From Hyphomicrobiales bacterium (GTDB lineage: Bacteria; Pseudomonadota; Alphaproteobacteria; Rhizobiales; Beijerinckiaceae): a stretch of 64,000 nt of DNA. The stretch is from assembly GCA_027483505.1 (NCBI GenBank), contig JAIXUP010000006.1, positions 1 to 64,000 of the forward strand, given 5' to 3'. Positions 61,934-64,000 of the stretch are shown here, one piece after another (within the stretch, counting starts at the first letter, position 1; every line of letters starts with the position of its first letter). Under the pieces are notes generated by a model, which ran no database searches, was not told where the DNA came from, and saw only the letters and a list, made by a program, of their open reading frames with translations. The position numbers were made by a program, and so were the translations under genes.

Positions 61934-62893
61934 TTGCCCAAGCTGAGTGTCCCGCTCCACAGCACCGATCGTGATTTCCGCGGCTATGGCTCAAGCCCGC
62001 CGTCCATCGGTTGGCCGCGCGACGCCCGGCTGGCGCTCTCGATCGTGGTCAATGTCGAGGAAGGGGCTGAGCTGTCGCTCGGCGCGGGCGATGCAACGAA
62101 CGAGTTCATCTATGAGGCGGTCGAGAAGGTCGAGGGCGTGCGCGACCTGTGCATGGAAAGCCACTATGAGTATGGCACGCGTCGTGGCTGGGCCCGCATA
62201 AGGGCCGCGCTGAAGGCCCATGGCGCCCATGCCACCCTCAATGCCTGCGGCCGGGCGCTGGCCTTGTCGCCCTGGCTGGCCGCAGAGGCGGTGGCGGACG
62301 GCCACGAGGTGTCGTCGCATGGCTGGCGCTGGGAGCGCCAGGTCCACATGGGCGAGGTCGAGGAAAGGCAGGTGATCGCCCGCGCCGTCGACGCCATCAC
62401 GGCGACCTCCGGCACGCCGCCCGTAGGCTGGCACACCCGCTCGGCAACCTCGCCCAACACGCGGCGGCTGCTGATCGAGCATGGCGGATTTCTGTACGAT
62501 TCCAACGCCTACAATGATGACCTGCCCTACATGGTCAGCCAGAACGGGCGCGATCTTGTTGTCCTGCCCTATGCCTTCGACACCAACGACATGCGGTTCC
62601 AGCCCGGCGGCGGCTTTGTGCAGGGCGATGACTTCGCCCGCTACTGCATCGCCTGTTTCGACCGCCTTTATGCGGAAGGCGCTCATGAGCCGCGCATGAT
62701 GTCCGTCGGCCTGCATCTGCGCATCATCGGCCGGCCCGCCCGCATCGGAGGGCTGGAATCCTTTCTGAACCACGCAGCCAGCAAGCCGGGGATCTGGTTC
62801 GCAAGGCGCGATGAGATCGCCCATGCCTGGCGCGATGGCCTGGGGCTGGAGCGCTGGCAGCCGAGGCAGCCGCTTTCTCGGTTCGTCGCCTGA
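61934..62893 (+). CDS. PuuE-like polysaccharide deacetylase family hydrolase, copy 1 (TTG start)
   Basis: 319 residues. DRDFRGYGSSPPSIGWP and VNVEEGAELSLG match the allantoinase PuuE branch of the CE4 superfamily, in which the NodB Asp pair is EE-like and the HGWRWERQ motif replaces H-x3-H. Reaction expected: opening of a ureide or cyclic amide ring, or amide hydrolysis. The apparent start is a TTG with weak RBS; no ATG lies near the domain start. It shares TGATG with the second copy. Confidence 0.87.
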   Translation: MPKLSVPLHSTDRDFRGYGSSPPSIGWPRDARLALSIVVNVEEGAELSLGAGDATNEFIYEAVEKVEGVRDLCMESHYEYGTRRGWARIRAALKAHGAHATLNACGRALALSPWLAAEAVADGHEVSSHGWRWERQVHMGEVEERQVIARAVDAITATSGTPPVGWHTRSATSPNTRRLLIEHGGFLYDSNAYNDDLPYMVSQNGRDLVVLPYAFDTNDMRFQPGGGFVQGDDFARYCIACFDRLYAEGAHEPRMMSVGLHLRIIGRPARIGGLESFLNHAASKPGIWFARRDEIAHAWRDGLGLERWQPRQPLSRFVA

Positions 62894-63798
62894 TGAGCCC
62901 TCCGGTGCGCGATCTGGTCGGCTATGGCGGGCGGTGGCCAGAGATCACCTGGCCCGGCGGCCGAAAGCTTGCCGTGTCGGTGGTTGTCAACTTCGAGGAA
63001 GGCGCCGAGCTGCAGGTCGGCGACGGCGATCCTGTCTCCGAACGCATGGGCGAGGTGATCAGCGTCGTCGAGCCCGGCGTACGTGACATCGGGCAGGAGC
63101 AGATTTTCGGCTACGGCATGCGGGCCGGGCTGTGGCGCATGCTGGATGCGCTCGATGGCGCAAGGCTTCCCGCCACGTTCTTCTTCTGTGGACGGGCGGT
63201 TGAGCGTGTTCCGTCACTGGCGGCGGAGGTCACTCGGCGCGGGCATGAGCCTGCCGTGCATGGCTGGCGCTGGACGCCGCACAGCGCCTACGCTGCCGCT
63301 GCCGACGAGGCCCGCGACATCGCGCGCTGCGTCAATGTCATCGAGAATGCGACCGGCACGGCCCCGCTCGGCTTCTTCTGCCGGGGCAGCGAGAGCCCGA
63401 GGACCCGCGCCTTGCTGGCGGAACAGGGCTTTCTCTACAGCTCGAACGCCTTCGATGACGATCTGCCTTACTGGGACCGGTCGGTTTCGCCGCCGCTGCT
63501 GATCGTGCCCTATGCGCTCGACAGCAACGACATGAAGTTCTTCCACCCCAACGGCTTTGTGCGGGCATCCGAGATGGTCGACTATGTCAGCGACGCGTTG
63601 TCTATGCTGATTGCGGAGGCGAAAGCGGGCAAGCCGCGCCTGCTCAACATCGGCTTCCATTTGCGCATCGTCGGCCGGCCGGCGCGGTTCAAGGCCTTTG
63701 CCGACATTCTGGCATTGCTCAGTCGGCACGAGGCTGATGTCTGGGTGGCGACGAGGTCCGACATCGCGCGCAGCTTTGCCGCGCAATGTCCGGCCTGA
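62893..63798 (+). CDS. PuuE-like polysaccharide deacetylase family hydrolase, copy 2
   Basis: 301 residues, clearly paralogous to the preceding gene: VRDLVGYGGRWPEITWPGG, VNFEEGAELQVG, HGWRWTPH, and GFHLRIVGRPARFKAF near the C-terminus matching GLHLRIIGRPARIGGL in copy 1. The ATG overlaps the previous stop (TGATG), so the two are co-translated and could form a heteromer or handle two related substrates. It converges with a partial minus-strand gene. Confidence 0.88.
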   Translation: MSPPVRDLVGYGGRWPEITWPGGRKLAVSVVVNFEEGAELQVGDGDPVSERMGEVISVVEPGVRDIGQEQIFGYGMRAGLWRMLDALDGARLPATFFFCGRAVERVPSLAAEVTRRGHEPAVHGWRWTPHSAYAAAADEARDIARCVNVIENATGTAPLGFFCRGSESPRTRALLAEQGFLYSSNAFDDDLPYWDRSVSPPLLIVPYALDSNDMKFFHPNGFVRASEMVDYVSDALSMLIAEAKAGKPRLLNIGFHLRIVGRPARFKAFADILALLSRHEADVWVATRSDIARSFAAQCPA

Positions 63799-63803
63799 GG
63801 CCA

Positions 63804-64000
63804 TCACGTGCGGCTGTTGTAGCGCGTATGCGGCTCGCCCCGCTCGGCATCAAGCCAGCCGTCGTAGAAGGCCCGCACATGCGGAAACACGGCGCGTGAC
63901 AGCTGTTTGCGCTGCTGCTCCGCCTCGCTGGGCGGTTGCCGGAGCAGATCTGCGATCTCCTCCAGCACCGCGTCGCGGTCGAGCCGGGTGAAACGGCCCC
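63804..64000 (-). CDS. C-terminal part of an unidentified protein, cut by the window edge
   Basis: An open frame of 65 codons enters from the right edge and ends at TGA 63804: it reads ...RLDRDAVLEEIADLLRQ...HVRAFYDGWLDAERGEPHTRYNSRT. The codon use is typical for this genome and no stop interrupts it. The family was not recognised. Confidence 0.55.
   Translation of the reverse strand, partial: GRFTRLDRDAVLEEIADLLRQPPSEAEQQRKQLSRAVFPHVRAFYDGWLDAERGEPHTRYNSRT

Noticed and set aside
1-64000. CRISPR arrays, insertion sequences, prophage genes, rRNA
   Set aside because: No regularly spaced repeats, transposase or integrase motifs, phage genes or rRNA segments were seen.

Overview
This is a high-GC alphaproteobacterial window, most likely from a phototrophic or aerobic anoxygenic phototrophic member of the Hyphomicrobiales. 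The evidence is a type-II reaction-centre photosynthesis gene cluster with pufC and no pufX, PpsR-type operators (TGTC-N10-GACA), a SAM-II riboswitch and many rhizobial-type transporter and regulator families. The genus cannot be fixed from the sequence alone.

Region 1 (about 0-17.1 kb) is part of the photosynthesis gene cluster: crtI-crtB, a 50-residue membrane ORF and a DUF3830-like gene on the plus strand, then crtD-crtC on the minus strand. The crtEF-bchCXYZ-pufQBALMC superoperon follows on the plus strand. Three promoters (crtD/crtE, bchC, pufQ) each carry one perfect PpsR box next to a degenerate box, 7-8 bp apart. The gene set fits the spirilloxanthin branch (crtI, B, C, D, E, F; no crtA in the window), bacteriochlorophyllide synthesis (chlorophyllide a reductase XYZ plus BchC), LH1 and a reaction centre with a tetraheme cytochrome. 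A strong terminator and a tRNA-Ile(CAT) close the region.

Region 2 (about 17.6-28.8 kb) is dominated by sulfur and methionine genes. It holds a two-domain sulfurtransferase, a LysE-type exporter, metZ, a SAM-II riboswitch leading a small ORF and metNIQ, a divergent SsuABC/NrtABC-type transporter with an Lrp-type regulator, and ferredoxin-NADP reductase. A truncated DUF2177 remnant lies beside fpr. Region 3 (28.9-31.9 kb) is a GbsR/MarR-type regulator followed by a cyanide-insensitive-type bd oxidase (cydAB).

Region 4 (32-64 kb) is an accessory catabolic and transport region and the most novel part. A class III aminotransferase is divergent from a tightly packed operon: AcoX-like NAD kinase, a divergent split P-protein pair (gcvPA/gcvPB-like, with no gcvT or gcvH), GST, CE4 deacetylase-fold hydrolase, CRYL1-like dehydrogenase, a fused Fer2/FAD/BFD oxidoreductase and its DAO-type partner. 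An IclR regulator, a CUT1 ABC importer, two DapA-family enzymes, four SDRs, a second and third FAD oxidase gene, a sugar-phosphate isomerase-fold protein, an old yellow enzyme, a TRAP transporter and two PuuE-like hydrolases follow. A palindrome TGTTCG-N5-CGAACA recurs at several promoters here and is a plausible IclR operator. The set looks like import and oxidative breakdown of one or more nitrogenous (amino- or imino-acid, opine or cyclic amide-like) compounds; the substrate is unknown.
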